Shown here piece by piece: positions 1 to 7,401 of a stretch of DNA of 16,425 nucleotides (position 1 is its first letter; the number at the start of each line of letters is the position of its first letter). The DNA comes from DATGMB01 sp035293845 (GTDB taxonomy: Bacteria; Acidobacteriota; Terriglobia; Bryobacterales; Bryobacteraceae): assembly GCA_035293845.1 (NCBI GenBank), contig DATGMB010000062.1, forward strand, positions 1 to 16,425. Direction: 5' to 3'. Made by a program: the position numbers and the translations under genes. The notes under the pieces were generated by a model. The model was given only the letters and a program-made list of their open reading frames with translations. It was not told the origin of the DNA and made no database searches.

Positions 1-225
1 ATCGCGCGCCACCGGCTGCCGCAGCGCCAGCAGGCGCGTCACCAGCCCGTCGATCTCCATCTCCATGCGGTTGATCAGCGGCTCGTCGCGGATCACCTGC
101 TGCGCCAGTTCCCGGTCCTGTTCCACCAGCGACCGGATCGCCCGATGGATGGCGGATTCCACCATCCCGGCCATTTCGAGCAGCTTCTGGTTTAATTCTT
201 CGAGTTCCAGGCTGAAATGCCGCAT
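1..225 (-). CDS. phoU: PhoU, phosphate signalling regulator (N-terminal 75 residues; cut by window edge)
   Basis: PhoU is the cytoplasmic helical protein that links the Pst transporter to the PhoR kinase and represses the Pho response when phosphate is ample. The visible 75 codons begin MRHFSLELEELNQKLLEMAG and continue with a helical stretch typical of the first PhoU repeat (a MVESAIHRAI segment, then LINRMEMEID around residues 55-64). The start is the ATG at 225, preceded by GAGAGGACG as a possible ribosome site. It lies 15 nt downstream of the pstB stop, so it is the last visible cistron of the pst operon, the usual place for phoU. The remaining two thirds lie outside the window, so intactness cannot be judged. 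Family identification is by sequence pattern plus context. Confidence 0.9.
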   Translation of the reverse strand, partial: MRHFSLELEELNQKLLEMAGMVESAIHRAIRSLVEQDRELAQQVIRDEPLINRMEMEIDGLVTRLLALRQPVARD

Positions 226-240
226 CGTCCTCTCGATTCT

Positions 241-1065
241 CTATCCGAACCGCCCCGTCACGTAATCTTCCGTCTCGGTCTTCTTCGGGTTCTGGAAGAT
301 CACGTTCGTGGAATCGAACTCGATCAGCTTCCCCAGCAGAAAGAATCCCGTATAATCGGACACCCGCGCCGCCTGCTGCATGTTGTGCGTCACGATCACA
401 ATCGTGCACTCCGGCCGCAGGGCGAACAGCAGCTCTTCGATCTTCGCCGTCGCGATCGGGTCGAGCGCCGAGCACGGCTCGTCCAGCAGCAGCACCTCCG
501 GGCCCACCGCCAGCGCCCGCGCGATGCACAGCCGCTGCTGCTGTCCACCCGAAAGCCCGAACGCCGAGTGGTGCAGCTTGTCTTTCACCTCGTCCCACAG
601 CGCCGCTTTCTGCAGGCTCCGCTCGACGATCTCCTCGATCCCGCGCCGTCCCCCCTTGTACCCGTTCACCCGCAGGCCGTATGCGATGTTTTCGAAGATC
701 GACTTCGGGAACGGGTTCGAGCGCTGAAAAACCATCCCCACCTTGAGCCGCACCGCCGTGACGTCCTCTTCCAGAATATCCCGGCCGTCCAGCATGATCT
801 GGCCTTCGAGGCGCGTCCCCCGCACCGTCTCGTGCATCCGGTTCAGCGTCCGCAGGAATGTCGATTTGCCGCAGCCCGAAGGCCCGATCAGCGCCGTAAT
901 CTGATTCTCCCGCACGTCCAGCGTGATCCCGTGCAGCGCCTGGTAGTTGCCGTAATAAAAGTTCACGCCCACGGCCGAGAGCTTCTTCGGATTGCGCGCC
1001 GCCGCGAGCTCCGGCGCCGGGGGCGCCTGCTCCTTCGGAAGGCGTAGCTTAGCCTCTTGGGACAT
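241..1065 (-). CDS. pstB: PstB, phosphate ABC transporter ATP-binding subunit
   Basis: This is the cytoplasmic ATPase of the high-affinity phosphate importer, which works as a dimer under PstC and PstA. All ABC motifs are present: Walker A GPSGCGKST at residues 61-69, Q-loop Q114 in MVFQRSNPFP (the PstB-type Q-loop), signature LSGGQQQR at 171-178, Walker B VLLLDEP at 191-197 and H-loop His227. The C-terminal KKTETEDYVTGRFG is typical of PstB. At 274 aa it is slightly longer than usual (about 250-260), owing to a proline- and alanine-rich N-terminal tail of about 28 residues. The ATG at 1065 has an AAAGGA site 4 nt upstream and overlaps the end of pstA by 17 nt, implying translational coupling. 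Confidence 0.97.
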   Translation of the reverse strand: MSQEAKLRLPKEQAPPAPELAAARNPKKLSAVGVNFYYGNYQALHGITLDVRENQITALIGPSGCGKSTFLRTLNRMHETVRGTRLEGQIMLDGRDILEEDVTAVRLKVGMVFQRSNPFPKSIFENIAYGLRVNGYKGGRRGIEEIVERSLQKAALWDEVKDKLHHSAFGLSGGQQQRLCIARALAVGPEVLLLDEPCSALDPIATAKIEELLFALRPECTIVIVTHNMQQAARVSDYTGFFLLGKLIEFDSTNVIFQNPKKTETEDYVTGRFG

Positions 1066-1897
1066 ACGTTCCTTTCGACAGGGCCAGCCGGGCCGTCACA
1101 TTGATCAGCAGCACCAGCGTCAGTAGCACGAACCCGGCCGCCCACGCCTGACGGTGCCAATCCTCGTAAGGGCCGATCGCGTAGTTGTAAATCATCACGG
1201 GCAGCGTGGCGGTCGGCTCATTCCATCCCGAGCTCCAGAACTGGTTGCCCAATGCCGTAAATAGTAGTGGAGCGGTTTCCCCGGCGACGCGCGCGATATC
1301 CAGCATAGTCCCACTGATAATGCCGCGCAATGCGGCCGGGATCACCACCGTCGCGATCACCTTCCACTTCGGCGCCCCCAGCGCCAGCCCCGCCTCCCGC
1401 AGCGACATCGGGACGGCCAGCAGAAATTCCTCGGTCGAGCGCACCGAGATCGGAATCATCATGATCCCCAGCGCGACGCCGCCCGCGAACGTCGAGTAGT
1501 GGCCCATCGGATGCACCACCAGCCCATAGACCACGATCCCGATCACGATTGAAGGCACGCCGTTCAGCAGGTCCGTCGTGTAGCGGATCAGGAACGCGAC
1601 ACTCTTCTGGCTGTATTCGGAGAGGTAAATGCCGCCCACGAATCCGATCGGAATGCCGATCGCGCTCGCCAGCAGCAGCACCTTCGCGCTCCCCACAATC
1701 GCATTCGCCATTCCCCCGCCGGTCTCCCCGATCGGCGCCGGCAACTGCGTGAAGAACGAGAGGCTCAGCGAGCTGCCGCCCTTATACACCAGGTACCCCA
1801 GGATGAAAATCAGCACCCCGACCGAAAAAATAGCGCACGCTCCGGTGATGCCGAACATCGTGTAGTTCACGATATTCTTGCGCGACCATGCCTTCAT
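1049..1897 (-). CDS. pstA: PstA, phosphate ABC transporter permease
   Basis: This inner-membrane permease subunit pairs with PstC to form the phosphate channel. The 282-aa product has about six hydrophobic segments (roughly residues 15-38, 68-92, 108-128, 137-152, 190-215 and 251-271). The cytoplasmic EAA loop that docks on PstB is clear: EAGLALGAPKWKVIATVVIP at about 168-187. The conserved ARVAGETAPLLFTAL follows, a hallmark of PstA. The start ATG at 1897 overlaps the pstC stop (ATGA) and has an AAGGGAG site 8 nt upstream. Length and order match the family. Confidence 0.96.
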   Translation of the reverse strand: MKAWSRKNIVNYTMFGITGACAIFSVGVLIFILGYLVYKGGSSLSLSFFTQLPAPIGETGGGMANAIVGSAKVLLLASAIGIPIGFVGGIYLSEYSQKSVAFLIRYTTDLLNGVPSIVIGIVVYGLVVHPMGHYSTFAGGVALGIMMIPISVRSTEEFLLAVPMSLREAGLALGAPKWKVIATVVIPAALRGIISGTMLDIARVAGETAPLLFTALGNQFWSSGWNEPTATLPVMIYNYAIGPYEDWHRQAWAAGFVLLTLVLLINVTARLALSKGTYVPRG

Positions 1898-2874
1898 GCG
1901 TGCGCTCCCTTGCGCGTCGTCAGAATCAGAATCCGCGCCATCCCGTTGATCACGAACGTCACCCCGAACAGCACCAGCCCCAGTTGGATCAGCGCGCTCC
2001 GGTAGAGGTCGCCGCTCGCCTCGCCGAATTCATTGGCGATCACCGCCGCGATCGTATACCCCGGCGCCAGCAGCGAAGCCTTGATCTGCGGGGTGTTGCC
2101 GATCACCATCGTTACGGCCATCGTCTCGCCGAGGGCCCTCGCCAGCGCCAGAAAGATTGAACCCACGATTCCCGTGAACGCATTCGGCAGTACCACCCTC
2201 CACACCGTCTGCCACTTGCTCGCGCCCAGCGCGAGCGACGCCTCCCGCTGGTCCCGCGCCACCGCCAGCAGCACTTCGCGCGATACCGAAATGATGAACG
2301 GCACGATCATGATCGAAAGCACCAGCCCGGCGGTAAACACGCTTACCCCGTAGAACGGTCCGTGGAAAACCGGCAGACTTCCCAACGCCGGTTTGATGAG
2401 TCCCGGCACCAGCGTCTCGCGCAAAAACGGCACCAGCACGAAGATCCCGAGCAGTCCATAGACCACACTGGGCACCGCGGCCAGCAGTTCGATCAGAAAG
2501 GTGAGGGCATTCGAAATCCGCGCCGGCGCCATTTCGGAGAGAAAGATCGCCGACCCCAGTCCCAGCGGAATCGCGATCAACAGCGCAAATATCGATGTGA
2601 TGACCGTTCCGTAAATGAACGGCAGGGCGCCGAACGTCCCTGCGACCGGGTCCCATACCGAGGTCCCCAGAAAACTCCACCCGAACTTCGAGCGGGAGAG
2701 CGCCGATTGCGAATACAGCTCGATCACGATCAGCGCCGTGATCACCAGGATCGAAGCCGCCGCCGTCGCCGCGATCGTATATGCCAGTTCTTCGCCGGCC
2801 CGCAGCCTGCGGTAAAAAGCGCGTGCCCTGCCCGAAGGCAGGGCACCCTTGCCGGCTAGTGGGACGCTCGACAT
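1894..2874 (-). CDS. pstC: PstC, phosphate ABC transporter permease
   Basis: This is the partner permease of PstA in the phosphate importer. The 326-aa protein has an approximately 30-residue cytoplasmic N-terminus, then TM segments at about 31-52, 87-113, 124-150, 176-196, 232-258 and 294-318. The EAA loop EASLALGASKWQTVWRVVLP lies at 211-230, followed by ALARALGETMAVTMVIGN, typical of PstC. The reading frame stays open far upstream through pstS in a different frame. I chose the ATG at 2874 because it lies 8 nt after the pstS stop, has a GGAG site, and gives a family-typical length. Residues 10-17 are encoded by a perfect palindrome (see 2823-2846). It overlaps pstA by 4 nt. Confidence 0.95.
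   Translation of the reverse strand: MSSVPLAGKGALPSGRARAFYRRLRAGEELAYTIAATAAASILVITALIVIELYSQSALSRSKFGWSFLGTSVWDPVAGTFGALPFIYGTVITSIFALLIAIPLGLGSAIFLSEMAPARISNALTFLIELLAAVPSVVYGLLGIFVLVPFLRETLVPGLIKPALGSLPVFHGPFYGVSVFTAGLVLSIMIVPFIISVSREVLLAVARDQREASLALGASKWQTVWRVVLPNAFTGIVGSIFLALARALGETMAVTMVIGNTPQIKASLLAPGYTIAAVIANEFGEASGDLYRSALIQLGLVLFGVTFVINGMARILILTTRKGAHA
2823..2846 (-). repeat. Perfect 10-bp hairpin with cUUCGg loop inside the 5' end of pstC
   Basis: On the transcribed strand the arms GTGCCCTGCC and GGCAGGGCAC enclose TTCG, giving a perfect 10-bp stem closed by the very stable cUUCGg tetraloop. It begins about 28 nt after the pstC start codon and about 37 nt after the pstS stop, and encodes GALPSGRA in the variable cytoplasmic N-terminus of PstC. 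There is no U-tract after it, so it is not an ordinary intrinsic terminator. It could block 3' exonuclease decay and so keep pstS mRNA above pstC mRNA, or be a dispersed REP-like element. The structure is directly visible; the role is inference. Confidence 0.8.
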
Positions 2875-2882
2875 AGTCTCCG

Positions 2883-3908
2883 CTACTGGATCTTCGCCAG
2901 CGCCTTCTTTTCCTGTGCCACCACAGGCGCCGGCAGCTCGGCGTAGTCCAGGTTCTCCGCCATCTTCTGTCCCGGACCGAGCATCCAGACCAGGAAGTCC
3001 TTCACGGTCTTCAGCTTTGCCGGATCTTTGATCTGGCTCGGCACCAGCAGCCAGGTAAACGTGGAGATCGGATACGCGTTCTTGCCCGGCGCGTTGGTAA
3101 TCGAAACCCGGAAGTCCGCCGGCATGTGCGCCGCCGCGCCGGCCGCCGCCGCGGTCACCGATGCCAGATCGGCCTTCACGAAGTTCCCGGCCTCGTTCTT
3201 CACTTTGCCGTACGGCAGCTTGTTCTGAATCGCGTAAATCAACTCCACGTACCCGATCGAGTTCGGCGTCTGCTTGATGAGCCCCGCGACGCCATCGTTC
3301 TTCGCGCCGCCCAGTCCCGCGGGCCAGTTCACCGAGGTGTTGGTCCCCACCTTCTGCTTCCATTCCGGGCTCACCTTCGAGAGATAGTCGGTCCAGCAGT
3401 ACGTCGTGCCGCTGCCGTCCGAACGGTGCACCACCACGATGTCCGCGGCCGGCAGCTTCACCCCCGGATTCGCCTTGGCGATCGCCGCGTCGTTCCACTG
3501 CGTGATCTTGCCCAGATAAATACCGGCCAGCGCCTCGGGCGTGAAGTTCAACTCCGCGTTCACGCCAGGAAGATTGTAGGTCGGCACCACGGCGCCCAGC
3601 ACCGTCGGGAAGTGCAGGATCTCGAACCCGTGCTTTTCCTTGTACTCCTTCAACTGCTGTTCGCTCATCGGTCCGTCGCTGGCGCCGAATTCCACCGTCC
3701 CATCGGTGACATTCTTGATACCGCCGCCGGAGCCGATCGGCTGATAGTTGATCTCGACGTCGGGGTGCAGCTTATGATACTCGGCGAACCACTTGGAGTA
3801 GATGGGATACGGAAACGTCGCTCCGGCGCCTGTGATCGACATCGCGCCGAGAGCCGTAGCCGCAATCGTTGCCACGCCGGCCGCCAAACAGAGTCCCAAC
3901 TTCTTCAT
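2883..3908 (-). CDS. pstS: PstS, periplasmic phosphate-binding protein
   Basis: PstS captures phosphate in the periplasm and delivers it to PstCA. The 341-aa protein begins MKKLGLCLAAGVATIAATAL, a signal peptide of about 22 residues with no lipobox. The mature part opens with SITGAGATFPYPIYSKW (24-40), the canonical phosphate-contacting start of PstS. Further binding segments are EFGASDGPMS (73-82) and HRSDGSGTTY (161-170), followed by NDGVAGLIKQTPNSIGYVEL from residue 204. The frame extends 27 codons further upstream, but the ATG at 3908 directly precedes the signal peptide and has AAAGGAG about 8 nt before it. It lies 104 nt downstream of the porin gene and 8 nt upstream of pstC. Confidence 0.97.
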   Translation of the reverse strand: MKKLGLCLAAGVATIAATALGAMSITGAGATFPYPIYSKWFAEYHKLHPDVEINYQPIGSGGGIKNVTDGTVEFGASDGPMSEQQLKEYKEKHGFEILHFPTVLGAVVPTYNLPGVNAELNFTPEALAGIYLGKITQWNDAAIAKANPGVKLPAADIVVVHRSDGSGTTYCWTDYLSKVSPEWKQKVGTNTSVNWPAGLGGAKNDGVAGLIKQTPNSIGYVELIYAIQNKLPYGKVKNEAGNFVKADLASVTAAAAGAAAHMPADFRVSITNAPGKNAYPISTFTWLLVPSQIKDPAKLKTVKDFLVWMLGPGQKMAENLDYAELPAPVVAQEKKALAKIQ

Positions 3909-3962
3909 GACCTTCGCTCCTTTTATTTTATCGTTGCGATCCCAATTGGTTCTTACACATAC

Positions 3963-3989
3963 GTAGGGCAAGCGTATCGCCTGCCCCAC
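3963..3989. repeat. REP-like imperfect palindrome between porin and pstS
   Basis: Arms GTAGGGCAAGCG and CGCCTGCCCCAC surround the loop TAT. Pairing is GT/AC, an A/C mismatch, GGGCA/TGCCC, another A/C mismatch, then GCG/CGC. It sits in the 104-nt gap between the porin stop and the pstS start. The GGGCAGG core also occurs in the hairpin at 2823-2846, which suggests a family of dispersed palindromes. It could act as an mRNA-stability or attenuation element between the porin and pstS cistrons. No U-tract is present. Confidence 0.6.
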
Positions 3990-4012
3990 ATTTGGTTCCC
4001 ATTCCGGGCTGC

Positions 4013-5725
4013 CTACTTCTCCGCCGGCGGCGGCGCGCCGGGCAGCGTGTACCGGATGTTGAAGTAGATGGTGTTATCGTGCGCATTCGCCGGCTGCCCC
4101 AGCGCGACGTACCAGGGGCTGCGCGTCGCGTATTCGTACTGGTAAATGAAGCTCAGGGCGCCGTAGCGCGGGTCCTTCCACGCCGTATGCGTCAGGCCGA
4201 ATGTGGCTTCCTGGATCGTCCGGTTCATCCCGCTCGAGGAGCCCGAGTAGCCCCAGCCTACCGGCTTGCCGTTGGTGTCGATCGCCACATTCCGGCCGAT
4301 ATAGATGCCGCCGTAGTAGCCCCAAAGCTGAACCTTCGGGCTCGCCGTCCACTCGAAGCCCGCGTTGATGCCGCCCGCGTGCACCGGGCTGATGCTGCCG
4401 TCCGCCCGCACGATCACGTCCGGCGCCTGGCCGAACAGGTAGCGGCCGCCGCCATCGCTCCAGTAATTGTTGCTGATCAAGCGCAGGCCCTTGGCGACCT
4501 CGAAATTAAAGTTGGCCGAAACGCCGCCGCCCGCCTTGGTGAATGTTTGGAGCGTGGTAGGGTTCACCACGCGGAACGTCCGGTCGAGACCGGCGAATTC
4601 GATGTGCGCGCGCGAGCTCGGGTCGAACGCGATCTTCGCGATGATATCCGGCGCCGCGTTCGGCGTGCTCAGGAAACTCGCCGTGCCGTTGTCCAACTGC
4701 GAGCCGAGCACCGCGGTCAGCGCCGACGGAGTCACGATCGATGTCGCACCGCCATAGCCGCCGCCATACTGGTTCGGAGCTTCGAGCGCCAGGCCCATCG
4801 TCACGGTGTTGCTCGGATGATAGAGCGTGCGGAACTCGAGCTGCCGCGTCCAGGTCAGGCCCGCGATGTAGTTCACGTCCATCACCTGGCTGTAGAAGAG
4901 GTCGCTCGGCAGCGGCGAGATGCCCTTGCGGCCCGGCGTCAGCATGCTCCAGGTCTGGCCCGCCAAAAACTCGAACTTGTCCTTTCGCGTGTCGATCCAG
5001 TACAGGCGGATGCGCGGCACGAACGCGCCATTGGTCACCCCGATGTTGTTGGTCCCGGACGTGCCCAGAAAATCGAACTCGTTGTACCCGATGAAGTGCC
5101 AGCCCTTCCAGTTGCCGTCCACGCGGAAGCCCAGGCGCGAGTTCTGGATACTGAAGCGCAGCTCCGAAAGCTTTCCGCCCGGCACCGCATTACTGAACGG
5201 AATGCTGCCGAAGTTCGTCCCGATCCCCGAGCCCGCGTTCTCGTTGCGCCACACCATCGTCGCGTCCATGAACCCGACCGGCATGATCGAGATGTTGCCG
5301 AGCTGCAACTGCAGCGGGTTGCTCGAAGTGAGCGGTTGCGGAGCGGGCGCCGGGGCCGGCGGGAGGGGGTCCGTTTTCGGCGAGCTCGTCCCCGAAGACG
5401 GCACCACCATCGGCGTGCCCGAAGCCAGCAGCCGGTCCGGCGGAGTGGTCTTCTGCGGCACGGCATCGCCCGCCGCGGACTTCGCCTCCACCTTCTCCAG
5501 CATCTTCTTCTGCTCTTCGAGCGCCTTGCTCAATTGCTCGATCTGCTGCTGCTGCTTCACCAGCAGATCCTTCAACTGCTGCACTTCGGCGGACGAGTCG
5601 GATTTCCCGGCATTCGTTTGGGGGGAAGCCGGATCGGCCGCTTGGGGGGCCGGGCCGGCCGCCCACCCTACGCACAAGACAGCCAGCACCGCCGAGGATA
5701 GTACGCCCGCTCTTCTCAATCTCAT
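4013..5725 (-). CDS. Outer-membrane porin with N-terminal coiled coil (DcaP-like), probable phosphate-uptake porin
   Basis: The predicted 570-aa outer-membrane beta-barrel has a signal peptide at about residues 1-30 (MRLRRAGVLSSAVLAVLCVG, then an Ala-rich cleavage region). A coiled coil follows at about 45-82 (VQQLKDLLVKQQQQIEQLSK and on), then a Pro/Ala-rich linker at about 110-135 and a barrel rich in alternating and aromatic residues from about 140. Segments such as NSRLGFRVDGNWKGWHFIGY, RIRLYWIDT and LAGQTWSMLTP resemble DcaP-type trimeric porins, which also carry an N-terminal periplasmic coiled coil. I start at the second ATG (5725), 6 nt after AAAGGA; the first ATG (5731) abuts that site. 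Its position just before pstS suggests a role like OprP, bringing phosphate across the outer membrane. The C-terminus ends LPGAPPPAEK rather than in the usual terminal aromatic residue. Confidence 0.82.
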   Translation of the reverse strand: MRLRRAGVLSSAVLAVLCVGWAAGPAPQAADPASPQTNAGKSDSSAEVQQLKDLLVKQQQQIEQLSKALEEQKKMLEKVEAKSAAGDAVPQKTTPPDRLLASGTPMVVPSSGTSSPKTDPLPPAPAPAPQPLTSSNPLQLQLGNISIMPVGFMDATMVWRNENAGSGIGTNFGSIPFSNAVPGGKLSELRFSIQNSRLGFRVDGNWKGWHFIGYNEFDFLGTSGTNNIGVTNGAFVPRIRLYWIDTRKDKFEFLAGQTWSMLTPGRKGISPLPSDLFYSQVMDVNYIAGLTWTRQLEFRTLYHPSNTVTMGLALEAPNQYGGGYGGATSIVTPSALTAVLGSQLDNGTASFLSTPNAAPDIIAKIAFDPSSRAHIEFAGLDRTFRVVNPTTLQTFTKAGGGVSANFNFEVAKGLRLISNNYWSDGGGRYLFGQAPDVIVRADGSISPVHAGGINAGFEWTASPKVQLWGYYGGIYIGRNVAIDTNGKPVGWGYSGSSSGMNRTIQEATFGLTHTAWKDPRYGALSFIYQYEYATRSPWYVALGQPANAHDNTIYFNIRYTLPGAPPPAEK

Positions 5726-5803
5726 TTGCATTCCTTTCTGGAAATGACACACCACCCGTAGCGGCGCGCCTTCGAGCACCCACACTTCAGGCAGCCTGCT
5801 TTC

Positions 5804-5928
5804 GCGGCCGGCTCCTCTACGGGCCCGCCGCGTTGGCATACCTCACCGGCCCGTCGATTGGCCCGCCGCCTCGTTGCCATCCTTTTGCGGCCGGCCCCTC
5901 AATTGGCCGGGCGCTCATTGGCGCACCT
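5804..5928. repeat. Three degenerate copies of a ~41-bp repeat upstream of the porin gene
   Basis: Three related segments start near 5804, 5845 and 5887, a spacing of 41 and 42 bp. Each begins with a GCGGCCGGC-like or CCGGCCCG-like block, then a block such as ATTGGCC(C/G)G, then GTTGGCA, GTTGCCA or ATTGGCG. Copies 1 and 3 are closest and both run to ACCTC(A/G)CC. The array fills much of the 273-nt gap between phoR and the porin gene, inside the expected leader of the porin/pst transcript. The function is unknown; candidates are a binding array, structured leader RNA or a decayed mobile repeat. Confidence 0.5.
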
Positions 5929-5964
5929 CGCCGCCGGGGGAATTCGTGTTTCAGTCTGAGAATA

Positions 5965-5993
5965 CGAAACGGAATGTAACAATACAATGAATG
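5965..5993 (-). promoter_or_regulatory. Candidate Pho-box-like direct repeat upstream of the porin/pst operon
   Basis: This is part of an AT-rich island (about 5941-6001) in otherwise GC-rich DNA, just past the phoR stop codon and about 240 nt upstream of the porin. Reading the minus strand, CATTCAT, TTGTTAC and CGTTTCG recur every 11 nt, separated by TGTA and ATTC. That layout, 7-bp half-sites with 4-bp AT-rich spacers, is the layout of the E. coli Pho box. The match to CTGTCAT is 5/7 for the first half-site but weak for the others. This is a prediction from position and spacing only. Confidence 0.25.
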
Positions 5994-5998
5994 ATTCT

Positions 5999-7354
5999 TT
6001 AAAAGACCGTATCGGGAGCGGCGCAGGTCGGCACCGAAATCCGGAACACCGATCCCTGCCCTAACTGGCTCTCCACCTCGACCGTGCCGTTCATCTGCTG
6101 GACGGCGTGTTTCACGATCGAGAGGCCCAGCCCGGTGCCCCCCATTTGCCGCGAGCGGGCCTTATCCACGCGGTAAAACCGCTCGAAAACGCGATTGAGG
6201 TCCTGCCTCGGAATCCCGATCCCGGTATCCGAGACCGAGATCTCCACGCGCCCTTCGGCCGCTTCGCGCACCTCGATCCGCACCTCTCCCTGCGGGCGGT
6301 TGAATTTCACCGCGTTATCCACCAGATTCACAATCGCCTGCTCGAAGCGGATGCGGTACCCCCACACGTACGCCTTCGGAAACTCGCCGTGCTCCAGGCG
6401 GATTCCCGCCAGCTTGGCCGCCGGCTCCACCGCCCGCAGCGCGCCCTGGATCACGTCTCCGACCAGCACCGGCCCCGCCTCGGCCTGGGGCTTGCCCTCC
6501 TCGAGTTCCGCCAGCGTCAGCAGGTCGGCCGCGATATTGTTCAGCCGGATTCCGTTCGCCAGAATGATCTCGACGAATTTGCGCCGGTTCTCCTCGTCCT
6601 CGATGCCTCCTTCGAGCAGCGTCTCGGCATACCCCCGGATGGTGGCGAGCGGCGTCCGGAATTCATGCGACACGTTCGCGATAAAATCCCGCCGCATCCG
6701 CTCCAGCCGTTCTCCCGGTGTGACGTCCCGCAGAATCGCAATCGCGCCCCGCGATCGCAGGTGCGACAGCGGACCCGCGGAAACATCGTAGGAATGCCCG
6801 TCCTGCACGGAAAACCGCAGGCGCCGCCGCTCCGTTTTGCCGGTGTCGATCACTTCCTTGAGCATGTGGAACAGCTCCGGGTCCCGCACCGCGCGGATCA
6901 GCGGCCCGCCTTCCACGATCTTCGGCTCGCCCACCGCCTGCAGGAAGGAGTTGTTGCAAAACGTGACGTTCAGCTTCGCATCGACGGCAATCACGCCCTC
7001 GTCCAGGCTCGCCAGCACCGCTTCGCGCCGCGTCAGCTCGGCGCGCAGCCGGTTCACCAGATCGTCGATCTTCGGCGCCATCTCGCTCAGCGCCGCGGCC
7101 AGGTCGCCGGCTTCGTCGTCGCTGCGGTCGAGCTCCGGCCGTGCGGTATTGGCATCCAGGATGTGGCTCACGAACGTCGTCAGCCGCGCGAGGCGCCGGC
7201 TGAAAGCCGTCGCCATCACGAGCGTGACGATCAGCCCCGGCAGGGCCGAAGCCGCCGCGATCCACAGCTTGCCCGTCTCCGCATACACCGCAAGCGGCGG
7301 CACCACGGCGAACAACACCGCTGCCAATGCCTTACGAACGATTGAGTTCAGCAT
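5999..7354 (-). CDS. phoR: PhoR-like membrane sensor histidine kinase
   Basis: This two-component kinase is predicted to sense phosphate status and phosphorylate a PhoB-type regulator. The 451-aa protein has two N-terminal membrane segments (about 8-25 and 30-50) with almost no periplasmic loop, as in PhoR. A linker follows (about 52-105), then a PAS domain (about 106-215) and HisKA with the phosphoacceptor H230 in FIANVSHEFRTPLATIRGYA. The catalytic domain has the N-box NLVDNAVKFN (343-352), G1 DTGIG (376-380) and G2 GGTGLGLSI (405-413). All catalytic motifs look intact. The name rests on domain layout plus location directly upstream of porin-pst-phoU. No response regulator gene is adjacent. 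The start ATG at 7354 lacks a strong ribosome site. Confidence 0.85.
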   Translation of the reverse strand: MLNSIVRKALAAVLFAVVPPLAVYAETGKLWIAAASALPGLIVTLVMATAFSRRLARLTTFVSHILDANTARPELDRSDDEAGDLAAALSEMAPKIDDLVNRLRAELTRREAVLASLDEGVIAVDAKLNVTFCNNSFLQAVGEPKIVEGGPLIRAVRDPELFHMLKEVIDTGKTERRRLRFSVQDGHSYDVSAGPLSHLRSRGAIAILRDVTPGERLERMRRDFIANVSHEFRTPLATIRGYAETLLEGGIEDEENRRKFVEIILANGIRLNNIAADLLTLAELEEGKPQAEAGPVLVGDVIQGALRAVEPAAKLAGIRLEHGEFPKAYVWGYRIRFEQAIVNLVDNAVKFNRPQGEVRIEVREAAEGRVEISVSDTGIGIPRQDLNRVFERFYRVDKARSRQMGGTGLGLSIVKHAVQQMNGTVEVESQLGQGSVFRISVPTCAAPDTVF

Positions 7355-7401
7355 GTTTCAGGCGCTCTCACCCCTTCGCGCCCGGCTGCTTTCCGCCTCA
7401 C

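Noticed and set aside
217..1047. A 276-codon plus-strand open frame opposite pstB.
   Set aside because: It is a mirror of pstB, which carries every ABC motif.
2875..3498. N-terminal extension of the pstC frame through pstS.
   Set aside because: The extension is out of frame with pstS and Gly/Arg-rich. The ATG at 2874 has a ribosome site and gives normal PstC length.
3909..3989. Upstream start for pstS adding 27 residues.
   Set aside because: It would bury the signal peptide, and part of the added sequence is encoded by the palindrome. ATG 3908 has a good ribosome site.
3992..5701. A 569-codon open frame on the plus strand antisense to the porin gene.
   Set aside because: The composition is Arg-rich and low in complexity, while the opposite strand has a signal peptide, coiled coil and barrel pattern.
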